From: Limosilactobacillus secaliphilus
Lineage (GTDB): Bacteria; Bacillota; Bacilli; Lactobacillales; Lactobacillaceae
Length of the DNA: 64,000 bases
Assembly: GCF_001437055.1 (NCBI RefSeq)
Contig: NZ_JQBW01000010.1
Location: forward strand, 445,472 to 509,471
Reading direction: 5' to 3'
How positions within the stretch are numbered: position 1 is the first letter of the stretch; each line of letters starts with the position of its first letter. A program made the position numbers and the translations under genes. The notes below the pieces were generated by a model that searched no databases, was not told the origin of the DNA, and was given only the letters and a program-made list of their open reading frames with translations. This document shows positions 16,745 through 26,109 of this stretch, piece by piece.

Positions 16745-18024
16745 TTTACTCTCCTTAGGTGCATGACATTAGTGGAAATATTCTTAACTGAAAGTGGCGA
16801 GTCGGTGGTGAGCAGCCACAAAACGTTGCCAAAGCCATGGTTGTCGATTTGCTCATCACCCCAGCCATCGGTCAAAATCAGCACCGGCGTATTCTTGGCC
16901 AGTTTCTTGGCTTGCAGGTAGTCAAAGATTGGCTGGTAACTGGTGCCACCGCCGCCCTGCCGCAGGTTGACTAAGTGATCGCTCGGTCGTTGCAAACGTT
17001 GTGCCTTGCCTTGAATTGCCGCGTCAAACGCCACAACCTCAACCTGGGTATCTAGTTGGGCCACTAAACGGCAACACAGGTTTAATAGCCCCTTGACCAT
17101 CGCATCGGGCATCGAACCGGACTGATCGACGAAAACGTAGAGGCGGCTCACATATTTTGTTATCTGTCCTGGTAATTCCAATCGCAGGGGCTGTTGCCGG
17201 TTAAACCGGGCACGGGAGTCCTGCTTGCCATTGGGGATTACCCCAAGCATCCGCCGAATGGCCGCGTTGACTGGCAGTTGAACTTCCGTCATAGTGGACC
17301 CTAACGTCTGACGAACACTTTGGGGCAGTAATCCCCGCTGCTTTTCAGTGAGGGTGGAAAAGCTGCCTTTGACGATCTTCTTCAACTGCGCCGTCCGCAG
17401 CAGGTCATTAACAACCCCTTTGCTCTGCCAGCCAGCATGAGTCTCCAAGGGGCCTTTTATTGAGCGACCATCACTTTTGCTTTGTGTCTGCCTGCTAGCC
17501 TGCAAGTTTTCAGCAACCTGCTTTTGTTGTTTGGCGGGCAGCTCAATCAATTTGCGTCGGTAATAAGCCGAGGATTGCTGCGCCTGGAACCGGGTATGGG
17601 TCACCTGCTCCAGTGTCGACAAGGTCATTGTCCCTCGGGGTGGCTCATCAAGATATTGGTTGACGGCCACATCACAGGCAGCGGCCGTCAGCTCCTGATG
17701 GTCAGCATTGGCATAGCGCAACGGGTGCTGCCACAAAACGTGGTAAGCCTCGTGGCAGAGCAGGCTCGCGATCTCGTCGGAGCGTAGGTCACCCAGTTGA
17801 TTGAAGTTCACTTGCAGGGTTAACTGATCGTTGTCCCAGACCAGTGCTGCAATGGCCCGGCTGGTTGGAGCGAATTGCCGCGGTAGGCGCATGAGAATTT
17901 CACCCAGTAAACGCTGGTCAGCGAGAATGCTCCCGACCGTGCGTGAGATCACTTGCTGGGCCAGTTCAGCGGAAGGTGACCGCCGCAGCTGAGTTAAAAT
18001 GCTGAATAATTCCGCATCGCTCAT
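16741..18024 (-). CDS. VWA-domain protein with N-terminal metallopeptidase-like domain
   Basis: 427 residues. The start at 18024 is 9 bases after AGGAG, which overlaps the moxR stop; a start at 18045 is less likely. The N-terminal part contains HEAYH (about residues 91-95), a zinc-peptidase-like motif within a DUF2201-like putative metallopeptidase domain. The C-terminal part (from about 290) is a VWA-like domain with the MIDAS motif VFVDQSGSM. Such proteins work with MoxR AAA+ ATPases encoded next door, as here, in assembly, chelatase-like or quality-control roles. Its substrate is unknown. Confidence 0.85.
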   Translation of the reverse strand: MSDAELFSILTQLRRSPSAELAQQVISRTVGSILADQRLLGEILMRLPRQFAPTSRAIAALVWDNDQLTLQVNFNQLGDLRSDEIASLLCHEAYHVLWQHPLRYANADHQELTAAACDVAVNQYLDEPPRGTMTLSTLEQVTHTRFQAQQSSAYYRRKLIELPAKQQKQVAENLQASRQTQSKSDGRSIKGPLETHAGWQSKGVVNDLLRTAQLKKIVKGSFSTLTEKQRGLLPQSVRQTLGSTMTEVQLPVNAAIRRMLGVIPNGKQDSRARFNRQQPLRLELPGQITKYVSRLYVFVDQSGSMPDAMVKGLLNLCCRLVAQLDTQVEVVAFDAAIQGKAQRLQRPSDHLVNLRQGGGGTSYQPIFDYLQAKKLAKNTPVLILTDGWGDEQIDNHGFGNVLWLLTTDSPLSVKNISTNVMHLRRVK

Positions 18025-18028
18025 GGGC

Positions 18029-19189
18029 CTACTCCTGAACCGCAATCTGGCTCAATAAACGATAGAACTTTTCGGCTGCCTGGTTGTCGGATGCCGCCCG
18101 ATACAGGTCACGCAAGCTTTCCGGGTGGTCATTGGCGATCTTGCCCAATGTCTGCCCCAGCGCATATTGGCCATCAGGGCTCAACAAGGTAAATAGTGCC
18201 GGCATTTTGGCAATCATTCCTGGATCCGTAAAAATTTGCGGCCCACATTGGTTAACCAATTTTTGCAGCTGGGCCAGCCGTTCACCCTCACTCAACTTTT
18301 GTAAGGCTGCACTGATTTCATCGACTGACTGTTGCATAAAGTCCTCCTGCTGCAAACCGGCCCCCTTAAGAACAAAGGTGGCAAAATCCGTTCCCGTTTC
18401 CACTCCGAGGTCGCCGCTAAACACATCTGGCATCAGTTGGTGTTGGTCGCTCGATGGTAATTTTTGCAGCTGACGGAGGTTCTGGGAAACCCGCTGCCAG
18501 GCCCGCGGGGTAGGCCCCAGGTCGGTCGCCGGGTGATCTAGTTGATCCGGATGGGCCTGCAAGTATTCAATGACTAACGGCGCAATCCGCTGCTGACCGT
18601 TTTCGACTTGTTTTGCCCAAAGCAACCAATCACTCAATGATGACTGCATTACCAGCCTTACCGTCCGATCCTTGATTGCCGCATCGGCGGGCGTGACCGC
18701 ATAATTACTCTCGTTGAAGCCCTCCATACTGCTGTCCGGATTTTCTGCAATGATGATGTGCACCTGATCCGGCAAATGCAGGCTGTTGACTTGCCGCTGC
18801 AGAACCACATTCATTAGCTCGCTCTGCACCGCTGACGTCCCCCGATTAAATTCGTCCAGAAACCAGATGATGGCTTGTTCTGGGTGTGCTTCAGCATTCT
18901 TGACGATCTCAACCAGCGTCTGCGAGTAACCGAATTGAACGTTGGCCAGGGTTCCATATTGGCTAGTCTTAACAAAGGCCTCATCCCTTAACGGTGGCAC
19001 CGGAATGGATAGGTCCCCCTTTTCGGCCAAGCTCACCACCGTCGTAAACAAGTGGGCATGCATCTGGCGGGCCAAATCACTCACCAAAGCGGACTTACCA
19101 ATGCCCGCCGTCCCCACGATATTGGGCACATTGCCGGCCTGCACAACGGCTAAAGCGGCTTTTAACATTGCACGATAACTTAAGGCCAT
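18029..19189 (-). CDS. MoxR-type AAA+ ATPase
   Basis: 386 residues, with Walker A GTAGIGKSA at residues 26-34, Walker B IIWFLDEFNRG near 105 and a sensor region IIAENPDSS. GGAGG lies upstream of the ATG. The ATPase presumably remodels a complex recognised by the VWA protein encoded 4 bases downstream. It starts 4 bases after the DNA glycosylase gene, so expression is coupled to DNA repair. Confidence 0.88.
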   Translation of the reverse strand: MALSYRAMLKAALAVVQAGNVPNIVGTAGIGKSALVSDLARQMHAHLFTTVVSLAEKGDLSIPVPPLRDEAFVKTSQYGTLANVQFGYSQTLVEIVKNAEAHPEQAIIWFLDEFNRGTSAVQSELMNVVLQRQVNSLHLPDQVHIIIAENPDSSMEGFNESNYAVTPADAAIKDRTVRLVMQSSLSDWLLWAKQVENGQQRIAPLVIEYLQAHPDQLDHPATDLGPTPRAWQRVSQNLRQLQKLPSSDQHQLMPDVFSGDLGVETGTDFATFVLKGAGLQQEDFMQQSVDEISAALQKLSEGERLAQLQKLVNQCGPQIFTDPGMIAKMPALFTLLSPDGQYALGQTLGKIANDHPESLRDLYRAASDNQAAEKFYRLLSQIAVQE

Positions 19190-19193
19190 CTGC

Positions 19194-19823
19194 TTACCTC
19201 CATCCGTGTGTTTCTAAATCACTATCTCGCTTACGCATCCCGGACACATATGGATTGCCAGCCACATAGAAACGGTTTAAGGCTTTGCCATCTTTCTGTT
19301 TCAGATTAACGCCAATCCGTGGACTTACCGCAATCTGCTTCGGTGTTCGCCGTTGGTCCAATTCAATTTTGAGCGGCGACTTTTCCATAGGTTGACCATC
19401 CATCGCCCGAGATTGAACCCCCAGCGCCATCATCAGCTTGCCGGGGCCGTTACTAATTGCCACCCCGGTTTGCGAACGATTCTGCTTCATCAAAGGAAGG
19501 TTGATGGCCGGTTCAATGGCCCGCAAAAGGATTCCTTGTGGTTCGCCTTGATCCTGTACCACAATGTCCACGCAATAGTGCGAACGAATCTGGTAGATGT
19601 AGAGGTCGCCAGGATTGCCATACAGGGACTTCGAATAATTGGTGTGCCGTCCGCCGTAAGCATGTGAGGCCGTATCATTCACACCCAGGTAGGCTTCGGT
19701 TTCAACGATCCAGCCGCCAACTTTGCCCTTGGGTCCGTCATAGACGAGCATCCGCCCCAAAAGATCCTGGGCAATCTCTTTGGTTGGCCGTTTGGTAAAA
19801 AACTGTTGGTACGTTGTTAACAC
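19194..19823 (-). CDS. DNA-3-methyladenine glycosylase (MPG/AAG family)
   Basis: 209 residues, the usual length of bacterial AAG-type enzymes, which excise alkylated or deaminated purines as the first step of base excision repair. Motifs: LLGRMLVY, GWIVETEAYLGVNDTASHAYGG (containing the catalytic Glu) and GNPGDLYIYQIRSHYCVDIV. It is the first gene of the leftward operon; AAGGAGG precedes the ATG. Confidence 0.93.
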   Translation of the reverse strand: MLTTYQQFFTKRPTKEIAQDLLGRMLVYDGPKGKVGGWIVETEAYLGVNDTASHAYGGRHTNYSKSLYGNPGDLYIYQIRSHYCVDIVVQDQGEPQGILLRAIEPAINLPLMKQNRSQTGVAISNGPGKLMMALGVQSRAMDGQPMEKSPLKIELDQRRTPKQIAVSPRIGVNLKQKDGKALNRFYVAGNPYVSGMRKRDSDLETHGWR

Positions 19824-19882
19824 TTGTTTTCCTCCTTGATAATTTCTATGATAGACCTAATCAATAAAAGGGGATGTTCTCG

Positions 19883-20245
19883 TTGGCAATCAAACTAGAA
19901 CGAATTTATACAAAACCGGCTGACTTAGATGGTTATCGGATCCTCGTTGACCGTTTGTGGCCGCGGGGGATTTCTAAAGTTAACGCCCACCTTGATTTAT
20001 GGTTGAAGGAAGTTGGACCAAGTACTGAATTAAGAAAATGGTTCAACCATGACGCTGACAAGTTTCCCGAATTTCAGAAGCGGTACTTGCAAGAATTGAA
20101 GACCAATGAGGCTTATTCGCAACTCTTAAGCACCGTCAAAGAGCAATTGACTAAGGGTAATGTTATTCTCCTATACGGGGCAAAGGATCCCGAACATAAC
20201 CAAGCCGTCATTTTACAAAAGCAATTAACAAAAGATCTCAAATAA
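19883..20245 (+). CDS. DUF488-family protein (YeaO-like)
   Basis: About 120 residues. The TTG at 19883 is preferred because AAGGGG lies 9 bases before it, whereas that sequence directly abuts the ATG at 19874. The family motif VDRLWPRGISK and the tail VILLYGAKDPEHNQA match DUF488/YeaO proteins, whose function is not established. Divergent from the glycosylase operon. Confidence 0.85.
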   Translation: MAIKLERIYTKPADLDGYRILVDRLWPRGISKVNAHLDLWLKEVGPSTELRKWFNHDADKFPEFQKRYLQELKTNEAYSQLLSTVKEQLTKGNVILLYGAKDPEHNQAVILQKQLTKDLK

Positions 20246-20249
20246 TAAA

Positions 20250-20304
20250 AGAGGAGCATGTTTTCAGTCGCTTAGATAACCTTGGCTGAATTCCTGCTCC
20301 TCTA
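20250..20304. terminator. Bidirectional terminator between convergent genes
   Basis: GAGGAGCA (20251-20258) pairs with TGCTCCTC (20295-20302), with an inner TTCAG/CTGAA pairing. A/T-rich flanks on both sides. The right arm overlaps the stop of the leftward gene. Confidence 0.65.
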
Positions 20305-20628
20305 TTTATTTTGCTGCCAAATTGCCTGACCCTTTTTTAATAAGGAAGGATCGGCCTGCGCCGTTAATAGTCGTTGGCAGGGTGTTTCTTGATGACGATC
20401 TTTGAAAGCCATTGGTTCAGCACCGACAATCATTACCGTTAGATTATTCTCCGTCAGCAATAGTTGACCGGGGCCACGATAATGTCCCTTGGTGTGCTTG
20501 CCAATTCGCCAGGTATGGATCTTGCTTTGACCCTCGGCATCGCCCTTTAATTGCCAGTTGCCAGAGGGATCATTTTGAACTGGCAGGCCATAAAACTTAA
20601 GTACTTTGTATTGGTTTTTCTTGCTCAT
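20302..20628 (-). CDS. Hypothetical protein, 108 residues
   Basis: The start at 20628 overlaps the upstream stop by one base (TAATG), with GGTGG as ribosome binding site; a longer frame from 20703 would lie inside the upstream gene. The product (MSKKNQYKVLKFYGLPVQND...) is soluble and basic. I do not recognise the family. It is coupled to the gene at 20628-21017, suggesting a functional pair. Confidence 0.75.
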   Translation of the reverse strand: MSKKNQYKVLKFYGLPVQNDPSGNWQLKGDAEGQSKIHTWRIGKHTKGHYRGPGQLLLTENNLTVMIVGAEPMAFKDRHQETPCQRLLTAQADPSLLKKGQAIWQQNK

Positions 20629-21017
20629 TATGCGGCCACCATGGATGCAGTTAAATTCTTCAACAAGCGGTAGAAGTAGCCTTCTTGCATGGCCTGAGCC
20701 CACATACCCTGCTGCATGTCTTCTTCGTCAATAATCAATGAAATCATCGCTTGTGTGACCGTTGGATCGTCAGTCAGAATAACGTCACCGACCGTTGCGT
20801 GGTTCAACTTAGGCTTAATGCCATGCATCCGCAACGTCCGCCGATAATGCCGGTCAAAACACGAACTCACCTTGTAGTCATGGGCAAATTGAATCATCTG
20901 CGGATCGTAAAGTGGATAACCGGCACGAATCAAGCCATCTTCTGGCCGCCGCGTGGTCCATTTGATACGACGATTAATCATCTTCTTGAAATATGGCAAG
21001 TATTCTGCAAAATCCAT
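20628..21017 (-). CDS. Hypothetical protein, 129 residues
   Basis: Soluble protein beginning MDFAEYLPYFKKMINRRIKW, with a predicted all-helical C-terminus. No domain recognised and no membrane segment. GGGGTGATC lies upstream of the ATG. It is first in a two-gene transcript with the 108-residue protein. Confidence 0.75.
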   Translation of the reverse strand: MDFAEYLPYFKKMINRRIKWTTRRPEDGLIRAGYPLYDPQMIQFAHDYKVSSCFDRHYRRTLRMHGIKPKLNHATVGDVILTDDPTVTQAMISLIIDEEDMQQGMWAQAMQEGYFYRLLKNLTASMVAA

Positions 21018-21141
21018 CTGATCACCCCTTTGTTAACCACCTCTAGTTTACTTGATTGACCAGGGACTGTCACGAAAATGCGCTCAGTTTCTAGGCTTCA
21101 CCGTGTTATTATGAAAACAAAAATATTAAGAGGGTGTCTTC

Positions 21142-21774
21142 TTGGAAAAAATTGTAACGGCTGCCGAAATGAAGCAGCTTGACAGTCATACCATCAACAC
21201 TATTGGTATTCCTTCATTGGTATTAATGGAAAGAGCCGCGCTGGCGGTGCGTGACGAAATCTTAACCGCCTTCCCCTTGAATCAGGATCACGTGGTCGTC
21301 GTTGCCGGCAACGGCAATAACGGCGGTGATGGATTGGCAGTTGCCCGCCTGTTGAAGATTGCCGGCCTGCCAGTCACCATCGTCAACGTTGGCAATCCCG
21401 ACCATGCTTCAGAAGAACACAAGACCCAGGCCCATATTTGTGATTACTACAAGATCCCGACCACCACGGATTTGAGTGTCTTGAACGATGCCACCCTGAT
21501 CGTGGACGCTATCTTTGGCATTGGGATCAACCGTCCAGTTGCCGGCCATTATCAGGATGTCATCAAGGCCATCAACGAAGCCAAAGCCCCAGTAGTCGCC
21601 GTCGACATGCCGTCTGGTTTAAATACCGATACCGGCGAAGTGATGGGGATCGCCGTTAAAGCCGCCACGACCGTCACCTTTGCTTACAACAAGAAAGGCC
21701 TGACCACAGCCAATGGTCATCAATATGGTGGCCGGATCATCATCGCCAACGACATGGGTACTTACGACCTGTAA
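21142..21774 (+). CDS. nnrE: NAD(P)H-hydrate epimerase (YjeF N-terminal domain)
   Basis: Epimerises damaged R-NAD(P)HX to the S form for repair by the dehydratase. 210 residues with the YjeF_N fold: VTAAEMKQLD, VVAGNGNNGGDGLAVARLL (nucleotide loop), IVDAIFGIGINRPV and VAVDMPSGLNTDTGE. The start is TTG at 21142 after GAGGGTG. It is a stand-alone epimerase; the dehydratase domain is not fused and not in this window. Confidence 0.92.
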   Translation: MEKIVTAAEMKQLDSHTINTIGIPSLVLMERAALAVRDEILTAFPLNQDHVVVVAGNGNNGGDGLAVARLLKIAGLPVTIVNVGNPDHASEEHKTQAHICDYYKIPTTTDLSVLNDATLIVDAIFGIGINRPVAGHYQDVIKAINEAKAPVVAVDMPSGLNTDTGEVMGIAVKAATTVTFAYNKKGLTTANGHQYGGRIIIANDMGTYDL

Positions 21775-21808
21775 TTGGGAAAAGATTGCCTTCCGGTCAC
21801 GGCGTAAA

Positions 21809-21843
21809 AAAAGAGCTGCTAGCGAATTGCTAGCAGCTCTTTT
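21809..21843. terminator. Bidirectional terminator (nnrE / efp)
   Basis: 15-bp perfect stem (21809-21823 with 21829-21843), 5-base loop, A and T runs on both sides. Confidence 0.9.
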
Positions 21844-21855
21844 ATTGTTTGATGA

Positions 21856-22413
21856 TTAAGCACGTGACTTGTAAGCACCATCAGCAGTGTTGACAATGAT
21901 CTTGTCACCGTTTTTGATGAATGCTGGGACGTTAACAACCAAGCCCGTGTTGGTAGTAGCTGGCTTGCCACCGCCATCGATCGTTGCACCCTTGATTTCA
22001 GGCTGCGTGTCCGTAACTTCCAGGGTAACAGTAGCTGGTAATTCAATACCAACGATTTCACCGTTAACAAATTCCAGGGTTACGTTCATGTTTTCAACCA
22101 GGTACTTACGTTCTTCACTGATCTGGCTGTGAGCTAAGCTGTATTGATCGTAGTTTTCCAGGTCCATGAAGACGGAGCTGTCACCTTCATCGTACAGGTA
22201 TTGAGCGTTACGCTTGTCAACGTCAACCTGTTCAACCTTTTCGGAAGGACGCATCGTGGTGTGGACGATAGAACCAGAACGAATGTCTTGGATATCCATC
22301 TGCATCAAAGTGTTACCTTTACCTGGCTTGTGGTGGTTGATCTGCAATACCCGGAGCAGCTTTTCGCCGCGCTTGAAGACCATACCCTTCTTCAAATCAA
22401 TAGTTTGAATCAT
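21856..22413 (-). CDS. efp: Elongation factor P
   Basis: 185 residues with the three-barrel EF-P layout. EF-P rescues ribosomes stalled on polyproline. The tip of domain I reads HKPGKGN, with Lys32 at the site modified in other bacteria. C-terminal signature: DTQPEIKGATIDGGGKPATTNTGLVV (given here for positions about 140-165). AAGGAG precedes the ATG. Lactobacilli often carry two efp genes; this may be either. Confidence 0.95.
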   Translation of the reverse strand: MIQTIDLKKGMVFKRGEKLLRVLQINHHKPGKGNTLMQMDIQDIRSGSIVHTTMRPSEKVEQVDVDKRNAQYLYDEGDSSVFMDLENYDQYSLAHSQISEERKYLVENMNVTLEFVNGEIVGIELPATVTLEVTDTQPEIKGATIDGGGKPATTNTGLVVNVPAFIKNGDKIIVNTADGAYKSRA

Positions 22414-22514
22414 TATACTTACTCCTTCGTTACGAAACTTGCTTCTGTTCGTGAAAACAGCCGCATACAGATTAATTATATCATGCTAATGCGTTGATTT
22501 CACCGCTTTTGTGA

Positions 22515-23138
22515 TCATCTATTCATGTGGATCATATTGGCAGCTGGTACCCGAATCAAGGTGTATTGATCAGCAGTGCGACCGACCCGAACACCAAGGC
22601 CATTGATAGGAGTGTTGCGGTAACGAATCGTCATCACTGCCGCGAACGCATGGCCGCTGCGTGAATCCAAGCGTGCCAATTCCTTCTTGTTCCACGGATA
22701 AGCCCCAGCTGCACTACTCAGATAGTGGTCGCTAACGGCTACTGTCCCGTATTTAGAATTGGTCGTGTTTCGTGAATTCTTGGTCCAATAAGTATAGGTG
22801 ATGACTGCACGCTTGCCACCCTTATTCCGGTCAGCCCGAACATAGTAGTAGCCGTTTTTGACGCTGCCTAACACTAACGGATGGTAGCTAGTGTGGATGC
22901 TTACCTGGCTTTCGTCATCAACTGAGACCGTACGGAACCATGAGAAGTAACTCATTGCCCCTAACCATACAACAGCAACGATCATCAGGATAACGTAACG
23001 TGTAAACAAACCCTTATCAAAGCGGCGTTTTTCTTTAGCAATCAGCATCAATTGCTTGACCCGAATGTAGTGGAAAACCCAGGCTAAGAAGGCAATGCCG
23101 CCGATCCATAGCAGCCAGCCTAACCAGTTCCAGTTCAT
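22515..23138 (-). CDS. Two-segment membrane protein of unknown function
   Basis: 207 residues: transmembrane helix 1 (about 3-24), a basic cytoplasmic loop (RVKQLMLIAKEKRRFDKGLF), helix 2 (about 47-67) and an extracellular domain of about 135 residues rich in Tyr, Arg and Ser. It resembles the uncharacterised LVIS_2131-type proteins of lactobacilli; that attribution is from memory and tentative. AGGAGAAG precedes the ATG. Confidence 0.75.
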   Translation of the reverse strand: MNWNWLGWLLWIGGIAFLAWVFHYIRVKQLMLIAKEKRRFDKGLFTRYVILMIVAVVWLGAMSYFSWFRTVSVDDESQVSIHTSYHPLVLGSVKNGYYYVRADRNKGGKRAVITYTYWTKNSRNTTNSKYGTVAVSDHYLSSAAGAYPWNKKELARLDSRSGHAFAAVMTIRYRNTPINGLGVRVGRTADQYTLIRVPAANMIHMNR

Positions 23139-23302
23139 ACTAATCTTCTCCTATCCCTTAACGGTGTTAAACCTAATAATATTAATTGTAACACACTGCC
23201 TGATCCGCCTCCTGCAACTTTTCATTCGCCTTTTAGTGGTGAACAGGTATAATGGTAGATGAGTGTTTTTTCTGCATAATAATTGTGAAGGAGGATGTTT
23301 TC

Positions 23303-23491
23303 ATGGACGAAGGTAACAACCTTTCAATGGACATCATTAATTTTGAAAAGGACCACGACTTAACCGACAACGAGGTTGCATTCGGCAGCCAGTTATCTGT
23401 TGAACGGGTACACGACATCAAGTCCCAGGCCAGCACTGCCACTAGTGAAGAAGAAGGCTTACTGCGGCGTTTCATGAAGGCGCAAGGTTAA
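23303..23491 (+). CDS. Small acidic protein, 62 residues
   Basis: The ATG at 23303 has AAGGAGG 8 bases upstream; an in-frame start at 23252 has none. The sequence (MDEGNNLSMDIINFEKDHDLTD...) is acidic and soluble, ending LLRRFMKAQG. It looks like a small Lactobacillaceae-restricted protein; function unknown. It has its own terminator. Confidence 0.72.
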   Translation: MDEGNNLSMDIINFEKDHDLTDNEVAFGSQLSVERVHDIKSQASTATSEEEGLLRRFMKAQG

Positions 23492-23512
23492 TCACCAACA
23501 TGGCTTGAAGAT

Positions 23513-23548
23513 AAAAAAGATTCCTAGCAAATGCTAGGAATCTTTTTT
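23513..23548. terminator. Bidirectional terminator
   Basis: Long stem of AAAAAAGATTCCTAGCA (23513-23529) with its complement (23532-23548) between convergent genes; the right end touches the stop of the LacI regulator. Confidence 0.85.
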
Positions 23549-24495
23549 TACATTTCCGGATAGTGGAAAGTTACTTTCAATTGCTGTGGCTGCACCTCTG
23601 CCTGCGGATCTTTAATCTTAGCCATTAAGGTTTTGATCAGTTCATCTGCAATCGCGCCAATCGGTTGAATAACGGTCGGCAGACTAGGTTCGGTTGCCAA
23701 AATCACTTTTGTTCCATCATAACCGGTGACCACAAAGTCTTCGTTAATTTTCTTGCCATGCTTGACGCCAACGTTGCGAATCATCAGTGCCTGCAGATCA
23801 TTGGTGGCAATTACCCCATCATATTCCCCGGGAAATACTTCATCAAAATTCGTATGTTTCCGGTCAAGGGGTGTGTAGGTGATGTGTTTCTGGCTTAGAT
23901 AATCAATGGCCCCCTGCACACGATTCAGCGTTGGTGAAACCGAGGTATCTTCATCAATCATGACGGCAACATGCCGGGCACCCTTTTTCACGACATACTG
24001 TGCGGATAATTGACCGCCGTGATATGAATCAGCAGCTACGATGGGCACGTTATCGGCCAGGTAACGGTCAAAGGACACGATCGGTGATGATAATTGCTGG
24101 TATTCACGGATACCCAAATTATGTGAACCAGAAATGATCCCGTCCACTTGGTTGGCCATCAGCATACCCAGATAATCGTGCTCGATCTCTTCATTCTGTG
24201 CCGATGAAGCAATGATGGTTTTGTAACCCTTCTTGAACAGCTTGTACTCCAAACTGTTGATCAACTCAGCGTAGAAAGGATTGGTAATGTTTGGGAAAAT
24301 CAAGCCGATGAACTTGGATGGTTTCCCCTGCATTGCTCGCGCCAGTGCGTTAGGCTGATAATTCAATTTTCGCATCGCTTCATGGACTTTTTTGATTGTA
24401 CGTTCACTGAGCGATCCGTAGTTGTTGATTACCCGGGAAACCGTCGTGACCGACACACCTGCCAATTCAGCAACGTCTTTTAGTTTTACTACCAT
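23548..24495 (-). CDS. LacI-family transcriptional regulator (sucrose/sugar regulon candidate)
   Basis: About 315 residues from the ATG at 24495, beginning MVVKLKDVAELAGVSVTTVSRVINNYG, an intact LacI helix-turn-helix with the hinge PNALARAMQGKPSKFIGLIFP. The effector domain is full length. Two ATGs 6 and 15 bases further upstream are possible starts. It lies 132 bases downstream of the sucrose phosphorylase gene, separated by a terminator. It is inferred to bind TGATAAACGTTTGACA, found in front of the MFS-gtfA operon and of the dehydrogenase at 37259. Confidence 0.88.
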   Translation of the reverse strand: MVVKLKDVAELAGVSVTTVSRVINNYGSLSERTIKKVHEAMRKLNYQPNALARAMQGKPSKFIGLIFPNITNPFYAELINSLEYKLFKKGYKTIIASSAQNEEIEHDYLGMLMANQVDGIISGSHNLGIREYQQLSSPIVSFDRYLADNVPIVAADSYHGGQLSAQYVVKKGARHVAVMIDEDTSVSPTLNRVQGAIDYLSQKHITYTPLDRKHTNFDEVFPGEYDGVIATNDLQALMIRNVGVKHGKKINEDFVVTGYDGTKVILATEPSLPTVIQPIGAIADELIKTLMAKIKDPQAEVQPQQLKVTFHYPEM

Positions 24496-24569
24496 CTTCA
24501 TAAACCCCATTTGTGAATTATTCTTATTATAATCCACTCGTCCAAATTGCAATAGTGGCTGAGCGCGAA

Positions 24570-24614
24570 AAAAGAGAGTGTGTCTTGAAGGCACGACCCT
24601 CTTGCATACTCTCA
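24570..24614 (-). terminator. Terminator of the MFS-gtfA operon
   Basis: On the minus strand GAGAGTATG pairs with CACACTCTC (one mismatch) and a run of six T follows. Confidence 0.65.
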
Positions 24615-24627
24615 GTTTCGTAAGTGT

Positions 24628-26085
24628 TTAGTTTTGTTCCATAACCACTTCGCCGTTAGCGGTGATCTTAAAGGTCTTGTTAGCGGCATCTGCTTCTAAG
24701 ACAGCCTTGTTCTTGCCATCCTTGTCAGTCCGGGTAATCTTGATGGTCGTTTCACTTGGCGTCTGCACATCGATACTCCCATCCAGATCAAAGGCAGCAA
24801 ACTTGTTGCGCCATGACAGCAACTTCAGCAGGTTGGCAACCACTGGACGCTGAACTTCCTTGGCCACTTCTTCCTTAGTGTAGTAGTGACGGTTGATGTT
24901 CCGGCCTTCCTTGGTCTTTTCCAGCAATTCAAGGTCGTTTGAACCAGCCAGCAGACCAACGTAGTAAACCATTGGAATCCCAGGAGCAAAGATCTGGAAT
25001 GCACGGGCCAGCAAGTAGGACTTGTCGTTGTCACCCAAAGCAGAGTAGTAAGTCGAGTTGATCTGGTAGATGTCCAGGTTGTGGTATTCAGCGCTGGAGT
25101 ACTTCCGCTTAACGTTGGCGCCGACCTTGTACAGTTCATTAGAAGCGTACTTGATTTCGTCGTCAGTCAGGATGTCCTTGGCATCAACAACCCCGATCCC
25201 ATCGTGCGTATCCAGGGTCGTGAACTGCTTCATTGGGGACATCTTCAGCCAGTGAGCCAGCCGGTTGGTCTTGCCAGAGTACAGGGTGTACAGAGTCGTC
25301 ATTGGCAAGGTGAAGTCGTAAATGAAGAAACCGTGCTTGGAGATCTTTTGCGGAATCGTGTAGTGTTCGTGAATTTCTGGCAGGATCACTGCATCGTATG
25401 GCTTCAGAATATCTTGGATCTTGTTCAGCAGGTCCCAGATTTCGGGTTCAACGAAGAAGTCATTCGTGTCAACCTTTTTAACGGCGTAAGCGAAGGCGTC
25501 CAAACGAATCATGTCGGCACCGTGCTTAACCATGTCAACCAAGGTCTGCTTGAAGAATTCGTTAGCCACCTTGGACTTAACGTTAATGTCGATTTGCTGA
25601 TCACCAAACGTGTTCCACAGGTGTTCCTTCGTGCCGTCAGCAAAGTCAATTTCTTGTTCTGGTGCCTTGTCTTTACGCTTGTAGATCATATCGATGTCTT
25701 TTTGCGTTGGACGATTTTTGCCGGCCTTTTCCCAGAACTTTTCCCAACGAATGAAGAAGTCGCTGTACTTTGAGGCATCGTGGTTCTTCTGGAAGTCTTG
25801 GTACATCACTGACTTCTTGGAGATGTGGTTGATCATGAAGTCAAACATCAGGTAGTAATCTTCACCCAGTGATTCAACATCAGACCAGTCACCAAATTGA
25901 GAATCAACAACGTCATAACGATATGGAGCAAAACCACGGTCACCCGTTGACGGGAAGAATGGCAACAGGTGTACACCGCCAATTGCGTCGCCAATGTACT
26001 TATTTAAGACTTCGTGTGTTTCCTTAATGTTCTTACCCATTGAATCAGAGTAGGTAATCAGCATTGCTTTATTTTGAATAGGCAT
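24628..26085 (-). CDS. gtfA: Sucrose phosphorylase (GH13_18)
   Basis: Converts sucrose and phosphate to glucose-1-phosphate and fructose in the cytoplasm, saving one ATP. 485 residues, standard length. GH13 residues: the nucleophile Asp in RLDAFAYA (near 195), the acid/base Glu in LPEIHEHY (near 237) and the third Asp in LDTHDGIG (near 295). N-terminal landmark [26 protein letters not shown] precedes the ATG. It is cotranscribed with the MFS gene 24 bases upstream, and a LacI regulator lies downstream. Confidence 0.95.
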   Translation of the reverse strand: MPIQNKAMLITYSDSMGKNIKETHEVLNKYIGDAIGGVHLLPFFPSTGDRGFAPYRYDVVDSQFGDWSDVESLGEDYYLMFDFMINHISKKSVMYQDFQKNHDASKYSDFFIRWEKFWEKAGKNRPTQKDIDMIYKRKDKAPEQEIDFADGTKEHLWNTFGDQQIDINVKSKVANEFFKQTLVDMVKHGADMIRLDAFAYAVKKVDTNDFFVEPEIWDLLNKIQDILKPYDAVILPEIHEHYTIPQKISKHGFFIYDFTLPMTTLYTLYSGKTNRLAHWLKMSPMKQFTTLDTHDGIGVVDAKDILTDDEIKYASNELYKVGANVKRKYSSAEYHNLDIYQINSTYYSALGDNDKSYLLARAFQIFAPGIPMVYYVGLLAGSNDLELLEKTKEGRNINRHYYTKEEVAKEVQRPVVANLLKLLSWRNKFAAFDLDGSIDVQTPSETTIKITRTDKDGKNKAVLEADAANKTFKITANGEVVMEQN

Positions 26086-26109
26086 AATGTTTCCTCCTAA
26101 ATGGTTAGA

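Noticed and set aside
25081-25773. 230-codon plus-strand frame opposite gtfA
   Set aside because: Antisense shadow of sucrose phosphorylase.
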